Shown here one piece after another: positions 35,705 to 49,600 of a DNA stretch of 64,000 bases; the first letter of the stretch is position 1; each line of letters opens with the position of its first letter. Where the stretch lies: NCBI GenBank assembly GCA_963965975.1, contig OZ014425.1, positions 1,997,501 through 2,061,500 on the forward strand. Reading direction: 5' to 3'. Under the pieces are notes generated by a model. It did no database searches. It was not told the origin of the DNA and was given only the letters and a program-made list of their open reading frames with translations. This DNA comes from Xestospongia bergquistia. Its lineage: Eukaryota; Porifera; Demospongiae; Haplosclerida; Petrosiidae. A program made the position numbers and the translations under genes.

Positions 35705-38700
35705 ATGGCTACTGGTACCCCTACAGAATCAGAGGATATGACTAGTAAGAATGGTCAGAAACAAGTCAATGATATTATGAAGAGAGTACTCTATGATGAA
35801 ATTGATCAAGATGGAAGTTATTTCTCGTATCTCTTCATGGACAAGATATTTGGAGACAACCGTACCTGTCAGTTTTGTGGTGCTTATGGGTCAGGTCGTG
35901 TTCCCAGTGGAAATAATCCTCCAGAACTCTATGTCATAGAGGAAGGACTAATTGGCAAGCAAGAAGTGGAATGTGTTCGCTGTGGAAAGCGAGAAATGGT
36001 TGTGTCCAATGATCGCCCTGAAGATGTTCCAATAGACCAAAGACTACGTATCCATGGTCTTGAAGTGCGATATTATTGCAAGAAGATAACCCATTATGAA
36101 ATCTTGCATGATCTATTAGAGTTACTCCATGTTGCAGCTATTGAAGATTCTAAGAAAAAGAGAGAGAAACATGTTGATGTGGCATGTTTTATGATGCAGA
36201 AAGCCAAGAGGGTTTGTGAGGAATGGTGCAAGCCTGAATATACTGAGCTTAGGTACAAGAAGTACCTGCGCCTTCGTGAAGAGACACTTCTTAGTGATGA
36301 TTACTCACCTGATTTCCCTCCAGATGCTTCTGAAGAGTATAGAGAAATGTATCAAATGATGGCATCTAGTTTTAGAGCTAACAAAGAGAAAGTCACATCT
36401 TTACTGAAGTTAATGAGGGAATCATTATTTGACAGTCCTACACGACCAACTTTTATGTTGTGGGTGAGTATTGCAATGATGCATTCTGAGCAGTACCAGG
36501 AGTTCAAAAGTCAGTATGATCCTCACACTTACATGACAATGGAGAGTGGTGCATATGTTGCATTGAAAGAACGTTTTTTGTCACTGAATATTCCAGTGGG
36601 TATAAAAAAGATACCTGTAGTATTTATTTTATTTGAACTGCCTCGTTTCTATCACTATATTGATTTTCTGACTCGTCGGATGGGTAAACAAAAGCCTCTG
36701 AACTTTTTGTCAGAGCAAGAGAAGGAAGAGTTAAGACGGATTGATGGAGTTAAGAAATTTTCTGTCAAAATGTTTGAGGAACCTGACCTTGATTCAAAGT
36801 ATTTAAAACATCGTGAGGACCTGGAAATGATGCAATTAGCCCGAATAAGAGAAAAGTCCAAGCTTCAGACAAAGGGTGATGGAGATGAGGAGGAAGAGAC
36901 ACCGACAGTACCAAAGATATTATCATCAGAGCAGTTTCGTGGTGTACTCTTGAATCATTTACAACAAGTGAGGCCAGATATCACAACACCACAATCAATA
37001 TTGCAACCTATCTGGGATGATAAACCCAAACTAATCCTCAAAATTGAGACTGAGCCAACTGACGAACCTGACATGACTCCTGCTCAACTGAAGGAGACAA
37101 TTAGAAACCTTTCCAAGTTGCCTACTCCTCCAAGTGACAATATTCATGTCACTGTGTCTCCATCTGGTGGACCCAATGTTAATGTCTCAGTACCTTCCGG
37201 TCAATCTGCTAGCTTCAAGATTGACCAACAGCAAAGGACACTACCATCTTCCATTACGTTCAATGCAGTTCCTGCAATGGGCATTAACACTCCTATCACT
37301 ATTCCCATTCCTCCATCTAACAGTGGGTCATCTCTGTATGGCACTGTGGAGACTTTAGAGAATGTCCCAACTGCTAAACTAATAGCAGCTGCTTCTGCTA
37401 AAATGTTTGATGTAGAATCTTTGAGAAAAGAACAGCAAAAGGCACCACCTCCTGAAACAGTAAGCATTGATGAGGATGAACTAATCCGAAATCCCTCCAA
37501 GATTTTGTCTCATATTGTTAACAGTTGTTCAGATGATGTGAGTTTTGATTCCACACAAGCTACAGCTACAATAACCCAGGATGGATCAGATGAACATTAT
37601 GCCTATATAGCCAGTTGTGAAATGGTTCTACGACCTGGACGTCAACTAGATGACGATTTACCTTTTAACATTTCTCGAGAAGTGTTTAGTGATGACAGAG
37701 AAGTATTGTCAGAAATTACTCTACTTGGTCCTAATGGTGAGTTTACCATATCACCTCTCATGTTTGCATCAGATGGAGACAATGAACCACTTCCTGTTTT
37801 GCCATTTATCTTTCCATCAAAGAATGAAAGGGAAACAAGAAAAGCATTAGGAATTGTTGCTCGGTTTTTTGGACTACCTGTCGGAGAGGATGTGAGTGAG
37901 GCTGAACAGCAGGTCTTTGAAAAATATTTGAAGGTTGCAATTGTAGTGTGTCGTCGATCTAAACTTTTTACTAATATTGGCCATTTGGGTGCAATAAGGA
38001 ATGTTAAACATAAGGATAACTGTACCTTAGTTCAGTTGAATCTTCCTGCTATGTTAAGTGAAGCTGAAATTGAAGAGAAGGAGCTATTAGCAGGTAAATA
38101 CTAAGACTTTGAGTGTTTTTAAACATTGAAACTTGTAGAATAACTCTCTTAGTTTTACATTAAATATGTTCTGAATATTAAAACTTAATGCTGTTCATTT
38201 ACATGATTTTAGAGCCCAGTATTACAGAAGTATCCAGTGACGAGAAGGCTCAACCAGGTAAGTGTAATCAATCTCATGATTTAATAGTGTTATGAACTTA
38301 TGCAGTACCTACCAAACCAACTTCATCTCCATTGACTACTATCAATATCAGCACCCCACCTCCTCCACCAGAACCTGTTCTGGTTATTATCAAGGAAACA
38401 GATACAACCAAACAGCCTCCTAAACCCCCTAATAGGGGACCCAGGGTTTTGGGTAAACCAACCAGACCTGTTGCTAGACCACAGAGATACATTCCCAAAA
38501 GTAAAAGGGAAAAGGAAACAGTGACTCAACAAACTATGATTGTCACTGATCTTATGTCAAGTGAGCCTAAAGCATTTGTGTGTAATTCCTCTCCAGTTTT
38601 GAATGAGTTAACTAAGAGAAGTACTGCAGTCAATAAAAGTATAACAGATGATAGAAATAAAGAATTTGTATCCAAACCAATGGATGTTACCAAAGTGACC

Positions 38701-39240
38701 AAACCAATTACTGTAACTGACACCCTATCCAAACCAAGTAATACTACAAGTGAACCATTGTCCAAACCTAATGGGACACTTAAGACTCCACCAAAACCAA
38801 AGGATGTTGATTCAAATGATGTGACCATGTCTACTAATCCAGCTGACAATGCAGTTAATGATCCAGTTGAAGGTCAGAGTAAGAAAAAACGAAAAAGAAA
38901 GAAGAAGGTTAAGAAAAAGATGGGAACTTCAACTGTTGAAGATGATGATGATGAACAACAAAATGATAAGCAGTCTGCAGATGTTGTCACTGATCACCAT
39001 GGTAACATGATAGGTTGTAGTAGCTCAGTTTCTACATCACGTAAACCTGCGAAATGTCGTATGACAGCTCGAGATAAATTTCGTGAGTGTGAGCATTGTC
39101 AAAAACCCATTACTGGTTCAATTCGATTGTGTTCAGGCTGTAAGAAAGTATGTTATTGTGATAGAGAATGCCAAAAATCTCACTGGAAGGAGCACAAGAA
39201 ATTGTGTGTTTATGCTCTTCAAAAAGAACTTACTGGATAA
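35705..39240 (+). CDS. Large MYND zinc-finger protein of unknown function
   Basis: Three exons, 35705-38093, 38213-38257 and 38306-39240, join in frame to about 1,120 residues. Near residue 55 and residue 90 there are two CxxC pairs (CQFCGAYG and CVRCGKRE) that could form a zinc ribbon. An alpha-helical region follows (about residues 115-330), then a long Pro/Ser/Thr-rich stretch and a second structured part around 640-790 (including TLLGPNGEFTISPLMF). The third exon is proline-rich, then strongly basic (KKKRKRKKKVKKK). It ends in a canonical MYND finger, with CEHC, CSGC, CYCDREC and HWKEHKKLC. MYND fingers bind proline-rich peptides in chromatin and signalling proteins. I do not recognise the rest. 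The basic run suggests a nuclear location. Confidence 0.8.
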
Positions 39241-39403
39241 AAATAAATGTCTAATTGTTTTAATGTGTTTATAAATAGCATTATTGATAATTTCCCTTCA
39301 TTTAAGTTCTTATAAATTTTTTGCAAAATAATTTTTTTAAAATTAGATTTGTGATTTGCGCGGATCTGTCGGAATTCTATTGCGCATGCTCATTCTATTG
39401 GCC
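39241..39403 (+). promoter_or_regulatory. PSMD3 promoter region with an NRF-1-like site
   Basis: 163 bp between the MYND stop and the PSMD3 ATG. The motif TGCGCATGC at 39381-39389, 15 bp before the start, resembles an NRF-1 half site. A second CpG-containing stretch, tttgcgcgga, lies near 39355. No gene seen. Confidence 0.4.
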
Positions 39404-41701
39404 ATGTCGGAAGGAAAGGACGTAGAGATGGAGGTTACCAACGAGAAGTCCGAAACCGCTCCAACGGATCAGACTGTAACCAGTGCTCCAAAAGAAGATA
39501 AAGATTTATTAACTGTTGAAGGTAGTACTTGCATATATTTAGTCACAACCACTAGTGTACAATGGTGGTATGGTTTAAGCAAACCACGCCCAGAAACAGA
39601 ATAGTATTTCATTGATATTATCATAGATATCCGAGAGCCAATGAAGTTAATTGAAAGAGGTGTTATCCAGAAGGAGTCTCGGTATATAGTACGTGCTGTT
39701 CGCTTGGTACAAAAATTTAGGAAACGACTTAATGACATCGTTCTATGGAGACTGGCTTTGATATATATTTCTACAAGTAAATTAAAATATATCATTAATG
39801 TTATTGTAATATATTATTAGGTCCTGAACGACAAGCAATACTAGCATATATTGATGAGGTAGATCACTTTCATGTATACAATATTACACACAATATCTAT
39901 TTTGGACACTAATAAACCAGTCCTTGCACTTTGTAGACACTTTCATAATTTTTTACATATCTTTATTTTTGTTATGTTAGCCAATGGACACTGATTCCAG
40001 CTCATTACCACAACCTCAATATCGTAGTTCACGTAAGACTACTGTTCTTCCTGAAGTTGAATGTTTCATCCATTTATTGGTGGTTATCAAACTAGTAGAC
40101 AATGACCATTTTGACAAGGTACTATGAAAGTAATAATGATGTCATTATGATGTCATTTTTGATAGGCCAAGGCATGTAACACTGGATTGATTGACAAGTT
40201 AATAAATTACAATCGTCGGTCATTAGATGCTATCTCTGCCAAAGCCTATTTTTACCAATCCAGAATATACGAGATACAAGGTCAATTAGCTACATTGAGA
40301 AGGTATTGTTTTATTTTATGACAGTTGTTATGATTACAATGAATTCAACTAGTTTTTTTCATGCTCGTTTGAGAACTGCAACATTACATTATGATGAAGA
40401 ATGTCAGGTAGGTAATACAAGTGACTAATATCAACTTTAATTTGGTTTGTTAGGCTGTTCTACTGAACCTTCTCTTAAGGAATTATCTTCATTATAATCT
40501 TTATGACCAGGTGAGTATAGATAAAGGGGATATGTAGGGCAATAGCCAATATGTTGTAGGATATGTAAGGAATATAAACGTTCCTTATATTACCATATTT
40601 GACTATAGGCTGATAAGCTGGTGTCAAAATCCACTTTTCCTTCAAATGCTAACAACTGTGAGATGGCACGATTCCTGTTTTATCTTGGTATGATAGTAAT
40701 ATTGTGTACTATTCTATGTGCCTGATTGTATTTTATTAATGTAGGACGTATTAGAGCAATACAATTGGATTATTCTGAAGCACATAAACACTTAATTCAG
40801 GTCTGTGTTATCAAAAAAAATCGTTATGAAGTATTTATTAATTGACAGGCAATTCGTAAAGCACCTCAGCAATCAGCTATTGGATTTAGACAAACTGCTC
40901 ATAAATTTGCTATTGTGGTAGAACTGTTACTGGGAGATATTCCTGATAGAGCCACATTTCGTGAATCTGTTCTGAGAAAACCATTACAGCCTTACTTTCA
41001 GCTCACTCAAGGTAGATCATTCTATAGATATTTGTTGTAATGCTCCTTTGTAGCTGTCAGAAATGGTGACTTGGTACATTTTGGACAAGTTTTGGAAAAC
41101 TATGAAGATCAATTTCAAAACGACCACACATACACATTAATTATAAGGCTACGTCATAATGTTATTAAGACTGGTATTCGTAGGATCTCTTTGTCTTATT
41201 CTCGTATCTCTCTAAGAGATATTGCTACTAAATTAGGTCTAGATGATGCTCTTGATGCAGAATACATAGTAGCAAAAGTAAGTCATCTTTATAGGAACTA
41301 GTTAGTGTGCTTTATTTAGGCCATTAGAGATGGTGTAATTGAAGCCACCATTAATCACCATGAGGGCTATATGCAGTCCAAAGTATGTCATATTACTGTG
41401 TATGCACTTGTAACTTTGTATTAGGAACATCTAGATATCTATGCTACTAAAGAACCACAAGAAGCATTTCATCAACGCATTCATTTCTGCCTCGATCTTT
41501 ATACACAGTCAGTAAAAGCAATGAGATATCCTCCTAAATCTTACAAGGAATTAGAAAATGCTGAGGTGTATAACTTTACTAATTAATGCTTGGTTAATGT
41601 TTAATTAATGATGTAATTATTAGGAGTTAAGAGAGAGTGAAAAGCAACTAATAGAAGTGGTTAAGATGGTAGATGAAGAGGAAGATGAGGAAGAATTTTA
41701 A
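39404..41701 (+). CDS. PSMD3: 26S proteasome regulatory subunit Rpn3
   Basis: PCI-domain scaffold subunit of the proteasome lid. The N-terminus [11 protein letters not shown] is acidic and variable, as usual. The body matches PSMD3 throughout, notably [73 protein letters not shown] and [15 protein letters not shown], ending in an acidic tail EDEEEF. About eleven exons are separated by introns of about 45-110 bp. The end at 41701 lies only 49 bp from the stop codon of HUS1 on the other strand, so the two 3' UTRs must overlap or be very short. Confidence 0.93.
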
Positions 41702-41750
41702 TAACAATATCAAAATGGGTGTGGTTAAAACAGAGATCATTAATTTTCTA

Positions 41751-44700
41751 TCAAATAGATATTGCTGGTATGTAATATTGTAATGATACATCTTGATGTA
41801 ATAGAAAAAACTGAAGGCCACGCCCATCCACGATATCTATATTAAACTTAATAAACATTGCCAGTAAAAAATGATGTAACTTACTGCATATAACTTTACT
41901 TGGATTAAAGTTACCAGTTAGCACATGACTTAGTTTTTTAATGTCAACTCGAGCTTCATACATCACAGTAGGATCACTGTCTGTATCTACTGGCTCTATA
42001 ATTATTGAAAAAACGGATTAGTCCCATAATGTCTAAGGAAATGTGGAAATGTCCCAAAATGTCTAATGCTTTTATCAATTAGCACCAGAGAGTTTTTGAC
42101 AGGTACTCTCTGGGATAAAAGGTAGGGTTGCCAGAATCCATTTCAAATATCAATCATGGAGTTTATTACAAATCAGAAAGGAGGACAATCACTACTATGG
42201 GATGGCTGCAGATTCACTCTAAACAGAAAACTAGACAATGGAACCTGCTACTGGAGATGCCACAAGAGATCATGTGCTGCTAGAATCACTACACTTGGTA
42301 CAGACATACTACAGCAAACAAATTAACACACCCATGCAGTCAACCCTGCAACTACTCAAGTGGAGGAGATAAAGAGCAAACTTAGAAAGAGGGCTAGAGA
42401 AGAGGTGACCCCTGTTCCAACTCTGTACGATGAGGCACTGGTGGTAGAACTCAGCACACAGCCAGACTGCTGAGATGTTGCCATAACTTTACCTACCTAC
42501 CTACTCCTCATTCAAATCATCCATGTACAGAAGTAGACAAAAGAGGTTCCCTCTACTCCCTAAAACAAGAGCTGAGATCGATCTGACTGGTGATTGGGTG
42601 AATACACTATCTGGGGAGAGAAATGAGGGCTCCATCAATCGCATTTTGATCTTTTCTACAGATGCCATGCTCCATTTGCTTTGTGATCTTGATGTGATAT
42701 ATGTTGATGGAACATTCCAGGTCTCCCCTTGCATGTTTATGCAACTTTTCACCATCAATGGATTTGTACATGGCCAGCAGTTTCCTCTGGAGCTACAAAA
42801 TTGAGGCCTGCAGATGAGTCCACAGAGTGTGATGGCTAATTTTGAGATGAGTCCACAGAGTGTGATGGCTAATTTTGAGCTTGCAGTAATCCAATATCTC
42901 GAGATGCAGTTGCCAGGCATTGAGATTCAAGGATGCTACTTCCACTTCTCACAGTGTCTATGGAGGAAGGTCCAGGCTCTTGGGATGGCTGATCTGTACA
43001 AAAATGATGCAGACACCAGGAACTTCATCCATAAAGCTGCTGCACTACCCTTTATTCCTCCAAGATTCGTTAGGATTGCTTGGACCCTGGTTGAATCAGA
43101 AGCACCCCAGACCAGTGAGGCAGATGAATTCATCTGATACTTCAAATCTACATGGTTAGATGGACATTTTCCTGTGAGGACATGGAACTACTTCAACCAC
43201 GATGGCCCACGCACAAACAGCCACATTGAAGGCTGGCATAATCGCCTAAAGAAAATGGCACGATAGGCACATCCCAATCTCTTTGAGTTCATTGAAGTGA
43301 TCCAGAAGGAGCAGGCCACTGCTGAAGTCACCATAGAGCAGTTATCAGGAGCTAGGAGAGTGAGAGCTAAGAAGAGCAAGGTGGTGAGACATGAGGAGAC
43401 CATCAAGAAATTGATGGAAGAGTTCACAGGAGGCATCAGAACATTAGAATCATTTTTATCTAGTTTAAGCCATTGTGTAGTTTCTTTTGATTACTAACTT
43501 TTGTGCTGAACTCTTTATAGATACACGTAGATTAATTAACACTATGTTAACATTAAATTAACACTAGTTAGACATTTTGGGACATTTCCTTAGACATTAT
43601 GGGACGAACCCAAAAAAACTTCACTCAAAAACATTTAACTCACCAAATTTATGATTGGGAAGATCTTTAAAATAAGTGGTAGCTGTAACAATATCTGTTT
43701 CAAGTTTAATTTGTAGTTCACCACTCATGTTAGCTGACAATGTCTTGTATAACACAGAGAGAGACAATACAATAGTATAATGTAATCAATACATACAACA
43801 TAGTTGTCCAGTGATTTCATACGGTCAATGATGGTCTTCAATTGTTTCAATGGAGGGAGATATATACTAACCTAGTTAGAAACAATTTATTAATAACATT
43901 ATAATTTTAGACTCTACGTCTATATCTGGCATATCAGGTTCTTCATAATCCACCCAGAGTCGAGGAGGTACCACTGTCACTGGTACTTCATGAACTATAC
44001 TGCGATTACCACCAGTTACTGTTGGCTACACACAGTTCATATAGTACATAGATATGTTCTAGGGTTACCTGAGTAATATCAATAGTTAGGTAAGCTCCAT
44101 TTCTCTTTGTTAGTTTTATCTTCACTGTTATGGCATTGTGAGCATGACGTAAAGTTCTAGCAAGTTGTTCCACATGTAATTCTAAGTAAATCTCATTACG
44201 ATCATCACGTCCTTCAATACGATATTCTGTAAAGAAATTGATCTGCAGAGGGAAGGGTTAGTGAATACATGACTCACTAATAATGAGATTTTTATAAAAG
44301 TACTCGGGAACTATATCAATAGAGACTATATGAGTGTGTTCCAATGTTATCAATGATCACATTATCAAGTCAAAGTATCATAGATGTTAATTGGATATAT
44401 AGTAAAATGAGATATGAACAATAAACAAAGACAATAGCAATTTTGATAAAGGTGTTATGTGTTAATTGTTGAGTGTCTTAGCACAATGCATGTACTTTAC
44501 TAATTAGTTTCTCTGTTTGTGTGTGCGTGCACGTGTGTGTGTGGTTCAGGCATGCTTAGGAATGTGAGACCAGAACCACAAGTAAGCAAGAGTGCATGTT
44601 CCGTTGTGTTTACAGAGAAAACATTACTCAAGGTTGCGAGAAACTTGACGAAAGCAAAGAGCAAACAAACAATTGTGCTACAAATGATAAAGTTTACTTT

Positions 44701-45130
44701 TATTCTGAGAGATCAAAGCTACATTTACCAATAAATCTAGCCAATTACTGTGTGATACAAACAATGTGTAACTACATATTTCTAGTAAAAAAATGAAAAA
44801 ATGGGCAGCAGGGCTAATATAATGCACAAATGACAGGACACTATTATGGATGTTAATGCTTAAAGATATTATATTGGACGCTATTATACTGATTACATGA
44901 GTATAAAATGTGTACCTGACTCAGTTCACACCACATATTCATGGATCCTCTCTCTGATATCACAAAGCAGACTTTATCTGGTGACAAGCGTAGTACACAC
45001 GTCTTAACACTTTTAGCAAGAGTAGACACTACATCTGAGCAAAAAAATGACATATGTTTTAGAAATATAGCTAGTTACTTGATAAACGTGTCACACAAAC
45101 AACATCTGTCAGTTTAGCCCTAAATTTCAT
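41751..45130 (-). CDS. HUS1: HUS1, checkpoint clamp (9-1-1) subunit
   Basis: Part of the RAD9-RAD1-HUS1 ring that loads at damaged DNA and activates ATR signalling in the nucleus. The protein starts MKFRAKLTDVVCVTRLSS (45130), followed by TCVLRLSPDKVCFVIS and SMNMWCELSQ. Middle exons near 43640-44245 hold EIYLELHVEQLARTLRHA and KIKLTKRNGAYLTIDITQ. It ends VDIKKLSHVLTG, then CNIVDGRGLQFFLLHQ and DVSLQYYIPAISI. These match animal HUS1 in order. The last intron is 48 bp (41837-41884); reading through it gives a false longer frame. The intron 41996-43641 is large because a MULE transposon sits in it. The first 49-bp exon is 45082-45130. It shares a divergent promoter with the CDK2-like gene. Confidence 0.9.
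42021..43605 (+). mobile_element. Decayed Mutator-like (MULE) transposon inside a HUS1 intron
   Basis: Bounded by inverted repeats of about 40 bp. The left end, from 42021, reads gtcccataatgtctaaggaa and continues to about 42064; the right end (43567-43605) is its reverse complement apart from a small insertion (tggaaat) in the left copy. It carries a broken FLYWCH plus MULE transposase frame on the plus strand, opposite to HUS1. A 9-11 bp target duplication could not be seen clearly: the flanks ggatta and gaaccc do not match. Confidence 0.8.
42156..43497 (+). pseudogene. FLYWCH/MULE transposase, broken
   Basis: A FLYWCH zinc finger begins at 42156 (LLWDGCRFTLNRKLDNG, then CYWRCHKRSCAARI) and is cut by a stop before its final HTH residues. 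The MULE catalytic segment follows in another frame (DVIYVDGTFQVSPCMFMQLF) up to a stop at 42802-42804, then NFELAVIQYLEMQLPGIEIQ with GCYFHFSQCLWRKVQ, a stop at 43136-43138, a C-terminal part (HIEGWHNRLKKMAR), another stop, and an end at 43497. A 33-bp unit is repeated twice in frame at about 42814-42879. At least four stops or frame changes rule out a working enzyme. Confidence 0.8.
44245..44915. other. HUS1 intron, no further gene seen
   Basis: Non-coding part of HUS1 between exons near 44243 and 44917. It contains a short GT/CA-rich stretch at 44515-44545. Open frames here are short and show no family resemblance. Confidence 0.4.
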
Positions 45131-45307
45131 TATAATTATGTTTTAGGTCCACGTGCTAGTAGTGAAATCGTTGGCGGGTTTTTAGCGGTCATTTCGCGGT
45201 GACCCACATTAAAAACACATTTAGGAGGATTACACCCAGCTGCTAGCTGGTAAGTTCTGAGATAATATGAAATATTAGAAATTCCGTATTATTCTCTAGT
45301 TTTAGTT
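45131..45307. promoter_or_regulatory. 177-bp divergent promoter of HUS1 and CDK2 with two E2F-like sites
   Basis: Separates the HUS1 ATG (minus) from the CDK2-like ATG (plus). Two E2F-type sequences lie close together: ttggcggg at 45171-45178 and tttcgcgg at 45192-45199, the latter fitting TTTSGCGS. A CACGTG E-box is at 45150-45155. Both genes act at G1/S or in S phase, so shared E2F control is plausible. Confidence 0.6.
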
Positions 45308-46535
<1,228 letters not shown>

Positions 46536-46649
46536 ATACATTTATAGAACTATTATGTAACACATACAATTAGCTACAGTTGATCATGTGATATGTTATA
46601 TGTGTTATCATTACTGATATTATGAACTAGTTCATTGTTTTTAATGTTG

Positions 46650-49600
46650 CTATCTGTTATATTCTTGGTTGATCACATGATCATCACATGACATTTCTTC
46701 ATCACTGTTAAATGAAGTGTTTTTCTCAATATGTTCCACCTGGCTACTATTGAAGTTTGTCATCTGACTTGTCACATGATCATCACATGATGTTTCACTT
46801 GCTTCTTCATCACTGTCATCAAGTAAAAATTTTTTCTTACGACGAGCCATTTTAGAATGACTAATATCATGTTGTGTCTTAACATCCTCTCTAATGCTAA
46901 GATTGTCATCTTCGTTTTCATCATCAGATTGGAATTGAGTTCTAAGGCGACTTTTCTTATTGACTGGCTCCTGTTCCACAGTTTCACTAGTAGCACTAGA
47001 TTGCTTTCTTTTTTTTCTTAACAATGCTAATGCTTCAGAAGCAGTTAGAGAGTCTACCAAGTATTAGTACATAATATAAGACAATGATGTCATACATACA
47101 TACCTTCAGGGTCAGAGTTAATAGGGGATGTAACAATCCTGAGTTGAGGATAATCCTCTAATATAAAAAGTAATTAAAAATCCTCCTTAACAATACAATT
47201 CACCTTCATCAGACGAAGGTATTTCTTGTTCTGTTGTGCTATTTGTATCAGTACAAGTTGAACTCAAAGAACTGACTATGCCATCCAAGTCTTGTGGACC
47301 AAGTGTTGAAGGGATTCTCCAGTACATCTCCTAAAATGAAATACATTTATCAGCAGTATACGATAATTTTATTACAGTAAATTTAGTGTTTAAAGTAATA
47401 CATTGATGTTACCTGGTCAGTAGGAGGAGTTAATCCAAGAGAAGTCATAAGATCACGAAACAGTTCTGTTTCTAAAGCTTCAGCAACAGATTGCCCAACA
47501 GCAACTATACATAACTCTTCCCATTCATCTATAATACCACAACTATAAGTAAATCAAACAAAATATTAAAATTTACCATCTAGTGCTCTATCTTTAGCTT
47601 CATCAGCAATATATGTAGTCAACCAACCTAAGTGTTCTGTATGGCCATCGCTGTGAATTCGTTGAATAAGATCCTGAATATTACAATGTTCTAGACCACA
47701 GATAATATCTTGTCATAACATAAACTAACTTGTTCCTTTTCTGTTTACTCTGGTTGTGAGAATAGGTTGGGAAGGTACTACCTCACTTTCATCCTTGATG
47801 TCATCATCACTGCTATCATCAATTGGTGGGCGTGTCTTGGTTTCCTTGTTTCGTGTCTTTGTTTTAATCAAACCAAGTTGTTGTAATTGTTGTTTTATAT
47901 TACGTATACCACGATCTATATAACAATAATATTACTACTTGAGCATACGATTTCAAAGATAATGTTAACTATTAATGCTAGATAAGTAAGCAAAAATAAA
48001 CTAACTATTGTATCTCTTGATACAAAATATATTACATTCATGTCATTAAGTATGTATGTAAATATCAACAGATGTAGTCAACATATTCTAGTGGTGAGGC
48101 GCAAATAGTTAAATTATAGGGTATTCCCATTGAATTATCCTAATTTTGATTAATCTTTTAAAAATAATTACATAACTAACTTGGAAAATAACATGTTAGC
48201 TGTTGTATGGCCTCATCAACATCATCATTTGGTTGCCATAATGACTGCAACGTAAACAGTTCCTCTTCTGACCAAGGCCCCTATTAATTAACCAACATAA
48301 TAAGATACATGAGAATAAAATGACCTTTTCTTTTGTCTTTTTCTTGTGAAGGTCTTTCCTATTACCAACAAGACCTTGTGTGACAAGTTGAGAAGCAATC
48401 TATGTTAATGTTATAATCATCAGTTATACTAGCTAGGATCATAATGCTACATACAGCTTTTCTACTTCGGCACAAGTCAGGAGGTAAAGCAGCAAGAATA
48501 CAACCAACAATATCTATAGAATATGTAATAATTACTATGAACAGTAAACAGTACCATTTTCATCTTTAAATCTCTCAAATAATTCAACTAATTCATCCTC
48601 TTGTTCACGTGTCCATAAATTACGATTCTTTTGTTGATCCCTGTGTTGAGATGACAGACAATCCTACACTATTGACATATCCACTAACTTTCTCCTCTGT
48701 AGAGCTCCATATCCTTCCTTTAGTTCATAACAATCTCCTGTTGTCTTCCATACAAGGACTTCTGCAAACACCATAGTATTGTGCTGAGCTAAAAGAAAAA
48801 AACCAGCTACAATATGTCGACTAAGCTTTTGAAGTTCCTACAATAAAATGTCATAATTATTATTATAAAAGAAATGACACTGCCTCACTTTGTATCTTGG
48901 TAATGGAGGCTCATTTAAAATGTTAGAAAATATTCTGAAAATAGATATTTGATAGAGCATAGGTGCCATTTCATGTTTGACTGCAATAGTATATAATATT
49001 TTGACTACAGCATGGTTCAGGACATCAGAGTTAGACTTATAATTTGCCAATACTAAGCTATACACACGTACTATCTTGTTATTAGCAAACCTATTAGGAA
49101 AAGGAGAACAAACTATACAGTGAAGCCTCTCAGTGGACATTAACATAATGAAAGGGGTGTCCCCTTAGGAGGTTAGGTAAGGCTAGTTTTAAACACTTGA
49201 TTATCTAGTTCCACTTATTCTTACATCATTGTAAATTTGTTAAGGTCCAGTTTGAGTTCAATGGTATTGACAGTCTCCTCTTGAGGAACTATAAAGACAT
49301 TGTCACATGACATATCACATGATTATTTTAATTACCCTCTTCTTCATCGTCATTATCATCATCTTGATTTCTGATTACAGTAGCTAATTAAAGGCAATAA
49401 AATAGACATTATTATAACTCGGTATTGTACCAGACAATGGATTAAACAAAAGTTGTTCAATTATGCTTAATTCTTCATTTGATGTCACTGTGTCTGTACC
49501 AAAGACATCATTAGGCCATATTTCCCTATGTCAAGTCAGGCTATAATTATACGCCTCAGTGATGAAGGATACTTCATACCTGGCTCCTCTCACTAACAAA

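Noticed and set aside
41751-41966. HUS1 last exon read as one continuous frame
   Set aside because: It contains a 48-bp intron with proper splice sites; removing it restores the conserved CNIV...DVSLQY block.
44519-44796. Two overlapping open frames of about 70 codons in a HUS1 intron
   Set aside because: No similarity to a known family, no splice or promoter context, and GT-rich low-complexity start.
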